24,959 nt of DNA. Origin: a bacterium. GTDB taxonomy: Bacteria > Vulcanimicrobiota > Vulcanimicrobiia > Vulcanimicrobiales > SCRA01. Location: NCBI GenBank assembly GCA_004298675.1, contig SCRI01000061.1, positions 1 to 24,959 on the forward strand, in the 5' to 3' direction. This document shows, piece after piece, positions 1 through 7,998 of this stretch; positions within the stretch are counted from its first letter, which is position 1, and every line of letters starts with the position of its first letter. Both the position numbers and the translations under genes were made by a program. The notes beneath the pieces are model-generated. The model was not told where the DNA came from. It made no database searches and saw nothing but the letters and a program-made list of their open reading frames with translations.

Positions 1-599
<599 letters not shown>

Positions 600-625
<26 letters not shown>

Positions 626-1568
626 CGCCGCCGCCCCCCATGCTGAGAAACGCGCGCCGGAGCAGCGGACCCAGCTCCCAGAGCCCGCCGCGCAAGAACA
701 GGACGATGCAGCAGAAGAGCACACCCAGCAGCAGCGGCCAGCGCGCCCAGATCGTACTAAGGAAATTTGCCAACACCGTGTAGATGGCCGCACCCAGGAT
801 CGGCCCGTAGGGCGAGCCCACGCCGCCCAGCAGCCCCATCACCACGATGTTCGTTGACGTGTTGAAGTCGATTGCTTCCAGCGGCACGAACTGATAGAGC
901 AGCGCGTAGAGCGCCCCCGCCAGTCCCGACAGCGCGCCGGAGACGGCGAAGGCCGCCACTTTGAAGCGGCGCACGTCGTAGCCGATGGCCTTGGCGCGCT
1001 GCTCGTTTTCACGGATCGCGCGCAGGACGTGACCGAACGGCGAGTCGACGATCCGCAGCACCAGGTAGAACGCGAGCGCGAAGACGACCGCCACCACATA
1101 GTAGTAGGCGAGCTCGCCGTTCAGGTGGATGCCCAGGAAATCCGGGCGCACGAAGCCGCGCAGGCCGTTGTCGCCGCCGGTGATACCTTTCAGCTCGAAG
1201 GCGGCGTAGAATGCCATCTCGTTCAACGCAAAGGTGAGCATGACGGCATAGACGCCGGTCCCCATGATCGAGAGCGTTCCCACAACGAGCGCGGAGACGA
1301 CGCCGCCGGCGATGCCGGCTAACAGCAGCAGCGGCAATGCGGCGTGCCAGTGCAACGCGGCCAACGCCGCGGCGTAGGCGCCGGCGCCGTTGAACGTGGC
1401 TTGGCCGAAGGAGAGAAAGCCCATCTGCCCCAGCAACAGGCTAAAGCCAAGCGCCAGCATCCCCGCCGTGAGAATCTGCGCCTCCAGTGTAGGGTAGCGC
1501 ACGACCAGCGGCACCACGGCGACGATGGCGATGAGCGCGGCAAACGGCAGATAGGAGCGGCGGCTCAT
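600..1568 (-). CDS. livM: Branched-chain-type ABC transporter permease LivM
   Basis: A 322-residue inner-membrane permease, the LivM half of the channel of importer 1. It is strongly hydrophobic with several predicted membrane spans, and has the LivM-specific loop TGGDNGLRG at residues 130-138. The cytoplasmic coupling segment RAIRENEQRAKAIGYD, followed by VSGALSGLAGAL, lies at about 183-220 and is the part expected to dock on the ATPase. Its ATG overlaps the livH stop as ATGA (1565-1568), and its stop lies inside the start of livG, so livH-livM-livG is one operon. The length is normal for the family. Substrate specificity cannot be read from the permease; neighbouring catabolic genes leave amides, ureido acids or amino acids open. 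Confidence 0.95.
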
Positions 1569-2425
1569 CGCGTTCCGAAGAGCCCTTGCGGGCGCACCAG
1601 CAGCACCAGCACCATCGCCGCGAAGATCGCCACCTCCGATGCCGAGGGATAGTAGATCGTCATCACGGCCTGCGTGAGGCCGACGACGAGGCCGCCCACG
1701 ACCGCGCCCGCAAAACTACCGAGGCCGCCGATCACCACGACGACGAAACTGATCGCAGTCAGCTCCTCACCCATTGCCGGCTGACCGCCGCGGACCGGCA
1801 GGATCAAGGCGCCCGCCACCGCCGCCAGCGCTACGCCTAGGCCGAAGACCAGCGTGAAGAGGCGCTTGACGTTGAAGCCGATGCAGTCCACCATCGCCGG
1901 GTCTTCGATGCCGGCGCGGATGATGGCGCCGTACTTCGTGCGCTCCAAGCCGACCCAGACCGCGGCGATGAGGGCCGCCGCCACACCCACCAGGAAGAGC
2001 CGATAGAACGGAAACGTCACCAGACCCAACGAGAGGCCACCGTCGAGATGGGGCGGGACGTTGACGCTCGTGGGATCGGCGCCCCAGATCAAGACGATCG
2101 CTTCCTGGGCGATGAGCACCAGGCCGAGCGTGAAGAGGATCTGGTAGACGTGACCGAAGCGGGCGAGCCGGCGGATGAAGAGCGCGTCGATCACCAGACC
2201 CAAGACGCCGACGACGACGGGCACGAGCACGATCGCGGCCCAAAAGTTGTTGCTGCGCACGATCACGGAGTATGCGACGTAGGCGCCCAGCGCGTAGAAG
2301 GCGCCGTGCGCGAAGTTCGGGATGTCGAGCATGCCGAAGATCAGCGTCAAGCCGGCCGCCAGTAGCGCGTAGATCATGCCGAGCACAATGCCGTTGAGCA
2401 ACTGGATTGCAACGAGTGGCTCCAT
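1565..2425 (-). CDS. livH: Branched-chain-type ABC transporter permease LivH
   Basis: A 286-residue inner-membrane permease, LivH partner of the downstream LivM. The sequence begins MEPLVAIQLLNGIVLGMIYAL and has the family hallmarks LTLIFGMLDIPNFAHGAFYALGAY near the N-terminus and RAGIEDPAMVDCIGFN in the coupling loop, ending in VRPQGLFGTR. I chose the ATG at 2425 because homologues begin at this point and a GAGG lies just upstream; the longer reading from 2482 adds a charged, non-conserved tail. It is the first gene of the importer 1 operon and is transcribed away from the amidohydrolase at 2534. No substrate-binding protein gene adjoins it here, so that component is either beyond the left edge or elsewhere. 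Confidence 0.93.
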   Translation of the reverse strand: MEPLVAIQLLNGIVLGMIYALLAAGLTLIFGMLDIPNFAHGAFYALGAYVAYSVIVRSNNFWAAIVLVPVVVGVLGLVIDALFIRRLARFGHVYQILFTLGLVLIAQEAIVLIWGADPTSVNVPPHLDGGLSLGLVTFPFYRLFLVGVAAALIAAVWVGLERTKYGAIIRAGIEDPAMVDCIGFNVKRLFTLVFGLGVALAAVAGALILPVRGGQPAMGEELTAISFVVVVIGGLGSFAGAVVGGLVVGLTQAVMTIYYPSASEVAIFAAMVLVLLVRPQGLFGTR

Positions 2426-2488
2426 ACACCTCGTGCCCCTGCCGACGAGCAAGTGGGGGCGAGAGTTTCGACGGAGGAACACCCTTCC

Positions 2489-2505
2489 CTGTCGACAATA
2501 GACAG
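2489..2505. promoter_or_regulatory. Small palindrome in the divergent livH/amidohydrolase intergenic region
   Basis: CTGTC (2489-2493) and GACAG (2501-2505) form an inverted repeat with 7 bases between them, and TGTCGACA (2490-2497) is itself a perfect 8-base palindrome. It sits in the 108-base gap between two divergent start codons, the usual place for a shared operator. The site is short, so chance cannot be excluded, and no regulator for it is visible nearby. Confidence 0.25.
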
Positions 2506-2533
2506 ACGCAACTCGTTACGCGGAGGAGGCCAG

Positions 2534-3403
2534 ATGGCTCGCGTCGTGCGTTGCGGTTTGGTGCAGATGGCGGCCGTGGGCGATCCCGCCGGCCCGATCG
2601 CGGAGCTGAAGGAGCGCAATACCCGTCAAGCGCTCGCGCTCGTCGACCAGGCCGCGGAACGCGGCGTGCAGATTCTCTGCCTGCAAGAAGTCTTCAACAC
2701 GCCGTACTTTTGCGCGGAGCAAGATGCGCGCTGGTACCAGGCCGCCGAGCCGGTTCCCGACGGCGCGACGACCCGGCTGATGCAAGAGGTAGCGCGCCGC
2801 CATCAGATGGTGCTGGTGGTGCCGCTCTACGAGCGCGAGCAGGCGGGCGTCCTCTATAACACGGCCGCGGTCATCGATGCCGACGGCACCTACCTGGGCA
2901 AGTATCGCAAGAATCACATTCCCGATCTGCCGCCCGGCTTCTGGGAGAAGTTCTACTTCCGTCCCGGCAACCTCGGCTATCCAACGTTTCAGACGCGCTA
3001 CGCGCGCATCGGCGTGTACATCTGCTACGACCGCCACTTTCCGGAAGGTGCGCGCGCCCTGGCGCTGGGCGGCGCGGAGATCGTCTTCAATCCGTCGGCC
3101 ACGGTCTCCGGACTCTCCGAATACCTGTGGAAGCTGGAGCAACCGGCACATGCCGTGGCCAACGGATACTTCATCGCCGCCATCAACCGCGTCGGCGTCG
3201 AGGCGCCGTGGAAGATGGGTGAGTTCTACGGGCAGAGCTACATCTGCGATCCGCGCGGACAGATGCTTGCGGTTGGTCCGCGAGACGCCGACGCCGTCGT
3301 AGTGGCGGATGTAGACCTTCAGCAAATCGACAACGTGCGATCGGCGTGGCAGTTCTTTCGCGACCGGCGGCCCGAGACGTACGGCGCACTCGTAGCGCCC
3401 TAA
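2534..3403 (+). CDS. Beta-ureidopropionase-like amidohydrolase (nitrilase superfamily)
   Basis: A 289-residue cytoplasmic carbon-nitrogen hydrolase with the Glu-Lys-Cys triad visible: E52 in LCLQEVFNTPYF, K126 in KYRKNHIP and C164 in VYICYDRHFPEG. Stretches such as GNLGYPTFQT, AEIVFNPSAT and AINRVG follow eukaryotic-type beta-ureidopropionase (N-carbamoyl-beta-alanine amidohydrolase) closely. From family knowledge the reaction would be hydrolysis of an N-carbamoyl amino acid to the amino acid, CO2 and ammonia; N-carbamoylputrescine amidase is the alternative. The start at 2534 follows a strong GGAGGAGG at 2522-2529; an in-frame start at 2453 is rejected. It is divergent from importer 1, and the next gene, an SDR, follows after 9 bases. 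No dihydropyrimidinase is visible here. Confidence 0.88.
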   Translation: MARVVRCGLVQMAAVGDPAGPIAELKERNTRQALALVDQAAERGVQILCLQEVFNTPYFCAEQDARWYQAAEPVPDGATTRLMQEVARRHQMVLVVPLYEREQAGVLYNTAAVIDADGTYLGKYRKNHIPDLPPGFWEKFYFRPGNLGYPTFQTRYARIGVYICYDRHFPEGARALALGGAEIVFNPSATVSGLSEYLWKLEQPAHAVANGYFIAAINRVGVEAPWKMGEFYGQSYICDPRGQMLAVGPRDADAVVVADVDLQQIDNVRSAWQFFRDRRPETYGALVAP

Positions 3404-3412
3404 GGAGTAACG

Positions 3413-4210
3413 ATGGCCAAGGGATATGTGGAGAAGTTTCGTCTGACCGGGCGCGTGGCGCTGGTGGTGGGGGCGGGATCCGGCATCGGCGAGGCGACGG
3501 CTCATGCTCTCGCGGAGTGCGGCGCGGCCGTGATCTGCGCCGATGCCAACGGCGATGCCGCGCAGGCGACCGCGAGCGCTATTGCAAACGCCGGCGGGAG
3601 CGCCGAAGGGGTGGCCGTTGACATCGTCGATGGAGCCGCCGTAGCGGCAGTTGTCGACGGCATCGTCAAGCGTCATGGCCGGCTCGACGCCGCGGTGACG
3701 ACACCCAGCATCAACATCCGCAAGCGGCTGCTGGACTACAAGTCTGATGAGATCGACCGCGTGTTGGCGGTCAATCTCAAGGGCACCATCCACGTGCTGC
3801 AGCAGGCCGGCCGCGTGATGGCCGAGCGCGGCTCCGGAAGCATCGTCGCGTTCTCTTCGATCCGTTCCGTGACCACCGAAGCCGGGCAAGGCGTCTACGC
3901 GGCGACGAAGGCCGGCACGGTGCAGTTGGTGCGGACGCTGGCGGCGGAGCTAGGGCCGCGCGGGGTGCGCGTGAACGCCGTGGCACCCGGCGCGATCGAG
4001 ACACCGCTGACGGCACAGATCAAGAAGATTCCAGAGTGGTACGGAGCCTACGCCGCCAAGAGCGCGCTTGCGCGCTGGGGACGCCCGGATGAGATGGCCA
4101 GCGTGGTTGCGTTCCTGGTATCTGATGCTGCCAGCTTCGTGACCGGCTCCGTGCTCTTCGCCGACGGCGGCTGGACGGCCATCGACGGCCGCTACGAGCC
4201 TAGCGTGTAA
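3413..4210 (+). CDS. Short-chain dehydrogenase/reductase with atypical NNAG motif
   Basis: A 265-residue classical-type SDR oxidoreductase, cytoplasmic and NAD(P)-dependent. The cofactor loop GAGSGIG is at 20-26, structural N121 is in VNLKG, and the catalytic Ser149 (FSSIRS), Tyr162 and Lys166 (VYAATKAG) have the usual 13-residue Ser-Tyr spacing. The C-terminal FVTGSVLFADGGWTA is typical. The oddity is at 96-99, where the usual NNAG is replaced by TTPS. An AAGGAG overlapping the previous stop provides the ribosome site, so it is co-translated with the amidohydrolase. The substrate is unknown; an alcohol or hydroxy acid linked to the amidohydrolase product is a guess. It is the last gene before a region of different character. 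Confidence 0.9.
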   Translation: MAKGYVEKFRLTGRVALVVGAGSGIGEATAHALAECGAAVICADANGDAAQATASAIANAGGSAEGVAVDIVDGAAVAAVVDGIVKRHGRLDAAVTTPSINIRKRLLDYKSDEIDRVLAVNLKGTIHVLQQAGRVMAERGSGSIVAFSSIRSVTTEAGQGVYAATKAGTVQLVRTLAAELGPRGVRVNAVAPGAIETPLTAQIKKIPEWYGAYAAKSALARWGRPDEMASVVAFLVSDAASFVTGSVLFADGGWTAIDGRYEPSV

Positions 4211-4219
4211 ATGTCGGGG

Positions 4220-4248
4220 TTGCGTGCCTTGCTTTATTCATTTAATAT
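4220..4248 (+). promoter_or_regulatory. Predicted hipBA promoter, apparently leaderless
   Basis: TTGCGT at 4220-4225 and TAATAT at 4243-4248 are separated by exactly 17 bases and lie in an AT-rich patch of an otherwise GC-rich window. Transcription would start about 7 bases after the -10 box, that is at or next to the hipB ATG at 4255. No Shine-Dalgarno precedes that ATG, which agrees with a leaderless transcript. Confidence 0.5.
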
Positions 4249-4274
4249 ACGTCTATGCCTCAACGAATAAAGCA
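4230..4274. promoter_or_regulatory. 10-base inverted repeat over the hipB promoter and start (candidate HipB operator)
   Basis: TGCTTTATTC at 4230-4239 is repeated as its exact reverse complement GAATAAAGCA at 4265-4274, with a 25-base spacer that contains the -10 box and the hipB ATG. Arms about 35 bases apart centre to centre suit two DNA-binding contacts on nearby helical faces. HipB proteins are known autorepressors that bind inverted repeats, so autoregulation is the natural inference. The arms could also pair as RNA if transcription starts upstream. Confidence 0.5.
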
Positions 4275-4575
4275 TAAAACAGTGCGATGGGGCCCCGCCG
4301 GGCTCCCGATCGGCGAGTACCTCGCGAGTTCCAGGCGCGCCCGAAAGCTGACGCTCGCGCAATTGGCTAGCCGTCTCGGCGTCTCAGCCGCAAACATCTC
4401 GCGCATCGAGCACAGCGCTGACTTGAGACTCTCGACCCTCCTGGACCTCGCGCGCGTGCTCAAGCTGGAGCCGATGCTTGTCGCGAAAGAGCACGTGCCG
4501 GCCGTGCGTGCACTGCTTGCGAGCTTGGAGCAACCCGATGTTGGGCATCCAAACGACCGGGCACGGTTCGCGTAG
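4255..4575 (+). CDS. hipB: HipB-like antitoxin, Xre-family DNA-binding protein
   Basis: A 106-residue helix-turn-helix protein. Residues about 20-75 (EYLASSRRARKLTLAQLASR and onward through the VSAANISRIEH recognition helix) form a Cro/C1-type domain. It would bind and neutralise the HipA kinase and repress its own promoter. The gene ends TAG at 4573-4575, and the hipA GTG starts at the very next base, a classical coupled antitoxin-toxin order. The start at 4255 lacks a ribosome site but fits the leaderless promoter described separately. The tail after residue 75 (VPAVRALLASLEQPD) resembles the C-terminal extension of HipB proteins. Confidence rests mainly on the hipA partner. Confidence 0.85.
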   Translation: MPQRIKHKTVRWGPAGLPIGEYLASSRRARKLTLAQLASRLGVSAANISRIEHSADLRLSTLLDLARVLKLEPMLVAKEHVPAVRALLASLEQPDVGHPNDRARFA

Positions 4576-5802
4576 GTGCCGGGGTCCCTCGCCGTCTGGT
4601 TTGGAGAACTGTACGTCGGCCTGCTGGTGAATCTCCCCGGCGACTACAACGTCTTCAGCTTCGACGAAGAGTATCTCGCGGATAACGAGCGCCCGGTCCT
4701 AAGCCAAAGCCTCCTCGATCGAAGCGGACTCCCACGCCTTTCTATCCCCCAGACGCACCGGGTCGCGCCACCGTTCTTCTCCAACCTCCTCCCCGAAGAA
4801 GACGGCCTGCTTCGTACGTTGATTGCGCGGCAGCACGCGCTCAAGCGCACCCGCGACTACCCGTTCCTGCACGTGCTCGGCGAGGATCTTCCAGGCGCAG
4901 TGATCCTTCGCCCAATGGGCGCTCTCGTGCAGCAGCCTCTGCAGCAAGAGCTCCATGCTGGCCCAGAGCCAAATCCGCGGTTGCGATTCTCGTTAGCTGG
5001 CGCCCAACTAAAGTTCAGCGCGAGCATGCGCGACAGCCGCTTGACGATCCCGGTGAATGGCATCGGCGGCTCGTGGATCGTCAAACTGCCGGCCAACGCC
5101 TTCTCTCGACTGCCCGAGAACGAGCACGCGATGATGTCGTTCGCGGCGGCCATTGGCCTGAACGTACCGGAGGTGCGCCTTCTGCACTTGGACGATATCG
5201 GCGGTCTACCGCATGATCTCCCGGCACTACGTGCCGGCGAGCCGCGATTAGCCTACGCCATTCGGCGCTTCGACCGTCTCCCAGACGGACGGCGCATCCA
5301 TGTCGAGGACATGAACCAGGTGGCCGACCAATACCCAGACGACAAGTATGGGCATCGGACTACACACTGGATCGCCAATGTCGTACAGACGCTGTGCGAG
5401 CCCGAAGACGTCGACGAATTCGTCGCCCGTTTGGTCTTCGGCATCGGCATCGGCAATCACGACATGCACCTAAAGAACTGGGCCCTCACGTATCCCGACG
5501 GACGCCACGCCCAGCTGGCTCCACTCTACGACTACGTGTGCACGACGCTTTACATGCCCAAGAGCGACCTCGCCCTAACAATCGCCGGTGAGCGCGACCC
5601 CGCCGCGATTGACCTACGCGTTATAGAGCGCTTTGCCGCCCTGGCGGAGATATCCGTGGCGCGTGCCGTGGTGGTCGCACGGAAAACCGTCGCAAGGATG
5701 CGCGACGCCTGGCCGGGCGTGCGCGCCGCCCTACCGGACGCGGAACTCGTCAAGGCCGTCGAGCTGCGCCTCCGCACGGTCCCGCTGATGCGCGGACATT
5801 AA
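4576..5802 (+). CDS. hipA: HipA-like serine/threonine kinase toxin
   Basis: A 408-residue protein of the HipA kinase family, near the usual family length. The N-terminal lobe begins LAVWFGELYVGLL. S139 in FSLAGAQLK aligns with the regulatory autophosphorylated serine of E. coli HipA (SVAGAQEK), K170 in WIVKLPAN is the expected ATP-contacting lysine, D296 in GNHDMHLKN is the catalytic aspartate, and D319 in LYDYV is the metal-binding aspartate. All key residues are present, so it looks active. E. coli HipA phosphorylates glutamyl-tRNA synthetase and causes growth arrest; the target here is unknown. The GTG start directly abuts the hipB stop, and I see no separate promoter. It is part of an accessory island. 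Confidence 0.93.
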   Translation: MPGSLAVWFGELYVGLLVNLPGDYNVFSFDEEYLADNERPVLSQSLLDRSGLPRLSIPQTHRVAPPFFSNLLPEEDGLLRTLIARQHALKRTRDYPFLHVLGEDLPGAVILRPMGALVQQPLQQELHAGPEPNPRLRFSLAGAQLKFSASMRDSRLTIPVNGIGGSWIVKLPANAFSRLPENEHAMMSFAAAIGLNVPEVRLLHLDDIGGLPHDLPALRAGEPRLAYAIRRFDRLPDGRRIHVEDMNQVADQYPDDKYGHRTTHWIANVVQTLCEPEDVDEFVARLVFGIGIGNHDMHLKNWALTYPDGRHAQLAPLYDYVCTTLYMPKSDLALTIAGERDPAAIDLRVIERFAALAEISVARAVVVARKTVARMRDAWPGVRAALPDAELVKAVELRLRTVPLMRGH

Positions 5803-5908
5803 GGTCGCCGAGGCAGGATTGCCAGAGAGCGAAAGGCACGAGTACATGGCTCAGACGCGTTAGCGGCTAGGGCATATCCGAGGATGCGCTCGTGGAGCAG
5901 CTAGCCCT

Positions 5909-6751
5909 TCACGAACCGAGGGCAGCAAGCAATTCCTCGGTCAGTAGCCGCGTCGCTTCGACCACTTCGGCCTTGATAGGATATGGGTCGAGGTATTGTT
6001 CTAGAAGTCTGAGAGCGCGCGCTGTGTCGCCTGTGAACTCGTCGTGCATACATGTAACCGCCTCGACGATGATCGGTCCCGCGATCTTATGGTCCCGAAA
6101 CAATCGGAGCGTTTCAGCTAAAGCCGCAGCGTCACGCGAAGACAAGATCCTGTAGACGTCCAGGACGTCCTTCGGCTCGACTCGCCCGCTTCTTAAGCGC
6201 TCGCCTATTTTGATGAGCTTTGCTGCGAGAAGCGCAGCCGGACCGGCAACTAACGCCTCGACCGTACGCGTGTCCCTGGGGTCAAGCGAGTGAATGATCA
6301 GGGTGGAGCGGTCGATTATGGCCAGTTCCAGTCCGCGCTGCCTACGTGCAGCGCCCGGGTCGCCCGGGATATTCGCGTCGCGCCGATGCTTTCCGATGGC
6401 GTCAGCTGCGGGGACGAACAGATCGACTCCCCCAGCCGCTTGAGCTTCTTTCGGCAGATTGGGGGCTTGATAAAGGCCAGGTTGACCATCGCGGAGGGAA
6501 TACCCGAGGGTCTCGAGATGCGTTTTGATCGGTGCGTGACTGATGCAGTGCTGGAGGTCAAGCACTAAGTCGGAATCGATCGTAAACGGTGGAACGATAC
6601 TCACGTCATCTTCACATCGCAGATAGATGGTTTGGGCGCCGACTACGATGACAGCCTCAGATCCATACGGCTTAAGCGCACTCAATGCGTCTAGCAATAT
6701 GTTCCGAGCGATAACGTATCCAGGGTCAAGATTGGCGCCAGACGTTCTCAT
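5909..6751 (-). CDS. AbiEii-like nucleotidyltransferase, toxin-position partner
   Basis: A 280-residue protein with a nucleotidyltransferase core: VIVVGAQTIYL at 34-44 as the glycine-containing loop, D59 and D61 in TIDSDLVLD as the paired metal-binding acids, and a possible third acid D112 in GVDLFVP. After about 165 it is mostly helical (ALLAAKLIKIGERL, then KDVLDVYRIL), as in AbiEii/MenA-type toxins. Such proteins transfer nucleotides to RNA or protein targets; the target here is unknown. It overlaps the upstream gene by 26 bases, so the two are co-expressed. Base composition is visibly less GC-rich than the liv genes, in line with transfer. The fold is fairly clear; the toxin role is inferred from context. 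Confidence 0.75.
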   Translation of the reverse strand: MRTSGANLDPGYVIARNILLDALSALKPYGSEAVIVVGAQTIYLRCEDDVSIVPPFTIDSDLVLDLQHCISHAPIKTHLETLGYSLRDGQPGLYQAPNLPKEAQAAGGVDLFVPAADAIGKHRRDANIPGDPGAARRQRGLELAIIDRSTLIIHSLDPRDTRTVEALVAGPAALLAAKLIKIGERLRSGRVEPKDVLDVYRILSSRDAAALAETLRLFRDHKIAGPIIVEAVTCMHDEFTGDTARALRLLEQYLDPYPIKAEVVEATRLLTEELLAALGS

Positions 6752-7952
6752 TCTTCTTCATCCAAGCTTCGAACTCGGTCGCTTCATCAGTACTACGCAG
6801 CGGCAATGTGAAAAGGTCGGCTAGAATCTGCGTGGGCGCGGCAGTGACAATACCGCTGCGATTTGTCGTTCTTTCGAAAGCGACGCGATCGTAGGCCTCT
6901 ACCAGCCGAACGTTGGTCACGCGTTCCGAGGTTTTAAGACCCAACACTTTAGCGGCTGCCGGAATGTCACGTACGTAGACGAATGCTTCACTTGGAGGAG
7001 CCACAAGTACGTAGAGAGAGCTAGCCCAGGAGCCGCTGACACTATAAGTTAACCCGGTCTTTGCCAGCCTCGATACAAGCTCAGCGGTCCCGCGCGGTAG
7101 AAAGAAGAGCTGCTGCTCACGCTTCTTCGCCAAGTCTTCGGCCCAGCGTCGTAGCAATGCAGGCCACTCCACCGACTCTACCGTACCAGCCTTGTTGCGC
7201 GTAATGTATTTCTCGCGATCGAGAAAATCGAGGATGCGCGATACGGCTCCAGCGCTCACGTTGGTTTTCCGTGCAATCTCGCGTACGCCGAGCGGAGGCC
7301 TGAAGTCGCACAGAAAACGGACGACGCGGCCAGTGATGGGGCCGACCAAAGAGCGTCGCGGCTTCTTCGATGGTTCGGTCGGCTTAGCATCGCTTTGAAG
7401 TCGCAGCAACACCGCCGGACGATCGAATTCTATGGAGAGGTTGCCGCGCCCGTCCATGAACGAAATGCGGCGTTCTCGCAGAAGCGACTGGGAGCGCTCG
7501 CTTATGAACGGCGCAATCAGCAACGGTTCCCCAAGGCGACGCATGGAATCGAGCTGGGCCGCGATGGCAGGCACGTCCCTCGGCTCGAATCGACTTTTAG
7601 CCTCGACGACCACGGTTGTGCCAGATCCGTCAGGACCACGAAGTCTCCAGAGGACGTCGGGCTTGGCGAGCTGATTAGGCCGTGCTCTTTGGGCGGCTGG
7701 TTTAACCGACCACCGTTTCGGCAGCAATGAAGAAAGCCAGGCCAGCGCCTCTCGGACGGCCGCATTAGGGGTGTTGTCTGAGGTAACCGTGTTTTCCACA
7801 GCGGTAAACATAGCATTTTTAGGCAACGGAGGCAAGTCTCGAGTGTCCGGCCTCATGAGCGCCCAGTCCATCTGCGACAGTTCGAGCAAATGACAAGACC
7901 AGGATGGATGGGACGCCACAGGGATAATTGGCTTGGGCTCTGGAACCTCCAC
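6726..7952 (-). CDS. AbiEi-like protein: PD-(D/E)xK-like domain plus winged helix
   Basis: A 408-residue protein in the antitoxin position upstream of the nucleotidyltransferase. Three parts are visible: residues about 65-185 with a restriction-endonuclease-like pattern (D99 in KPDVLW and E117-x-K119 in VVVEAKSRF, then FMDGRGNLSIEF); about 205-258, a winged helix (LGVREIARKTNVSAGAVSRI, then REKYITRN); and a C-terminal domain of about 140 residues with PTQILADLF near the end. Type IV AbiEi antitoxins have a winged helix plus a C-terminal domain; the nuclease-fold N-terminus is extra. The GTG at 7952 gives the longest frame and has no clear ribosome site; M28 (near 7871) or M33 (near 7856) are alternatives. 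The substrate or target is unknown. Confidence 0.7.
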   Translation of the reverse strand: MEVPEPKPIIPVASHPSWSCHLLELSQMDWALMRPDTRDLPPLPKNAMFTAVENTVTSDNTPNAAVREALAWLSSLLPKRWSVKPAAQRARPNQLAKPDVLWRLRGPDGSGTTVVVEAKSRFEPRDVPAIAAQLDSMRRLGEPLLIAPFISERSQSLLRERRISFMDGRGNLSIEFDRPAVLLRLQSDAKPTEPSKKPRRSLVGPITGRVVRFLCDFRPPLGVREIARKTNVSAGAVSRILDFLDREKYITRNKAGTVESVEWPALLRRWAEDLAKKREQQLFFLPRGTAELVSRLAKTGLTYSVSGSWASSLYVLVAPPSEAFVYVRDIPAAAKVLGLKTSERVTNVRLVEAYDRVAFERTTNRSGIVTAAPTQILADLFTLPLRSTDEATEFEAWMKKNENVWRQS

Positions 7953-7957
7953 TCATA

Positions 7958-7980
7958 CAACCTGCAATGCATGCAGGTTG
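7958..7980. promoter_or_regulatory. 9-base inverted repeat between divergent AbiEi-like and DUF234 genes
   Basis: CAACCTGCA (7958-7966) and TGCAGGTTG (7972-7980) are perfect reverse complements around a 5-base spacer. The repeat lies 5 bases upstream of the GTG of the minus-strand AbiEi-like gene and 18 bases upstream of the GTG of the plus-strand ATPase. AbiEi antitoxins are known to autorepress through inverted repeats in their promoters, so it is a good operator candidate, possibly controlling both directions. Confidence 0.55.
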
Positions 7981-7998
7981 CACTGATGGTGGGTATCT

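Noticed and set aside
2516-3889. 457-codon open frame on the minus strand across the amidohydrolase and SDR genes
   Set aside because: It is antisense to two clearly recognised enzymes, has no recognisable motif and shows composition typical of shadow frames in high-GC coding DNA.
5803-5908. Short frame after hipA reading KVAEAGLPESERHEYMAQTR then stop
   Set aside because: Too short, no start or partner recognised. It may be a relic of a lost gene but cannot be supported; nothing else is visible in this 106-base gap.
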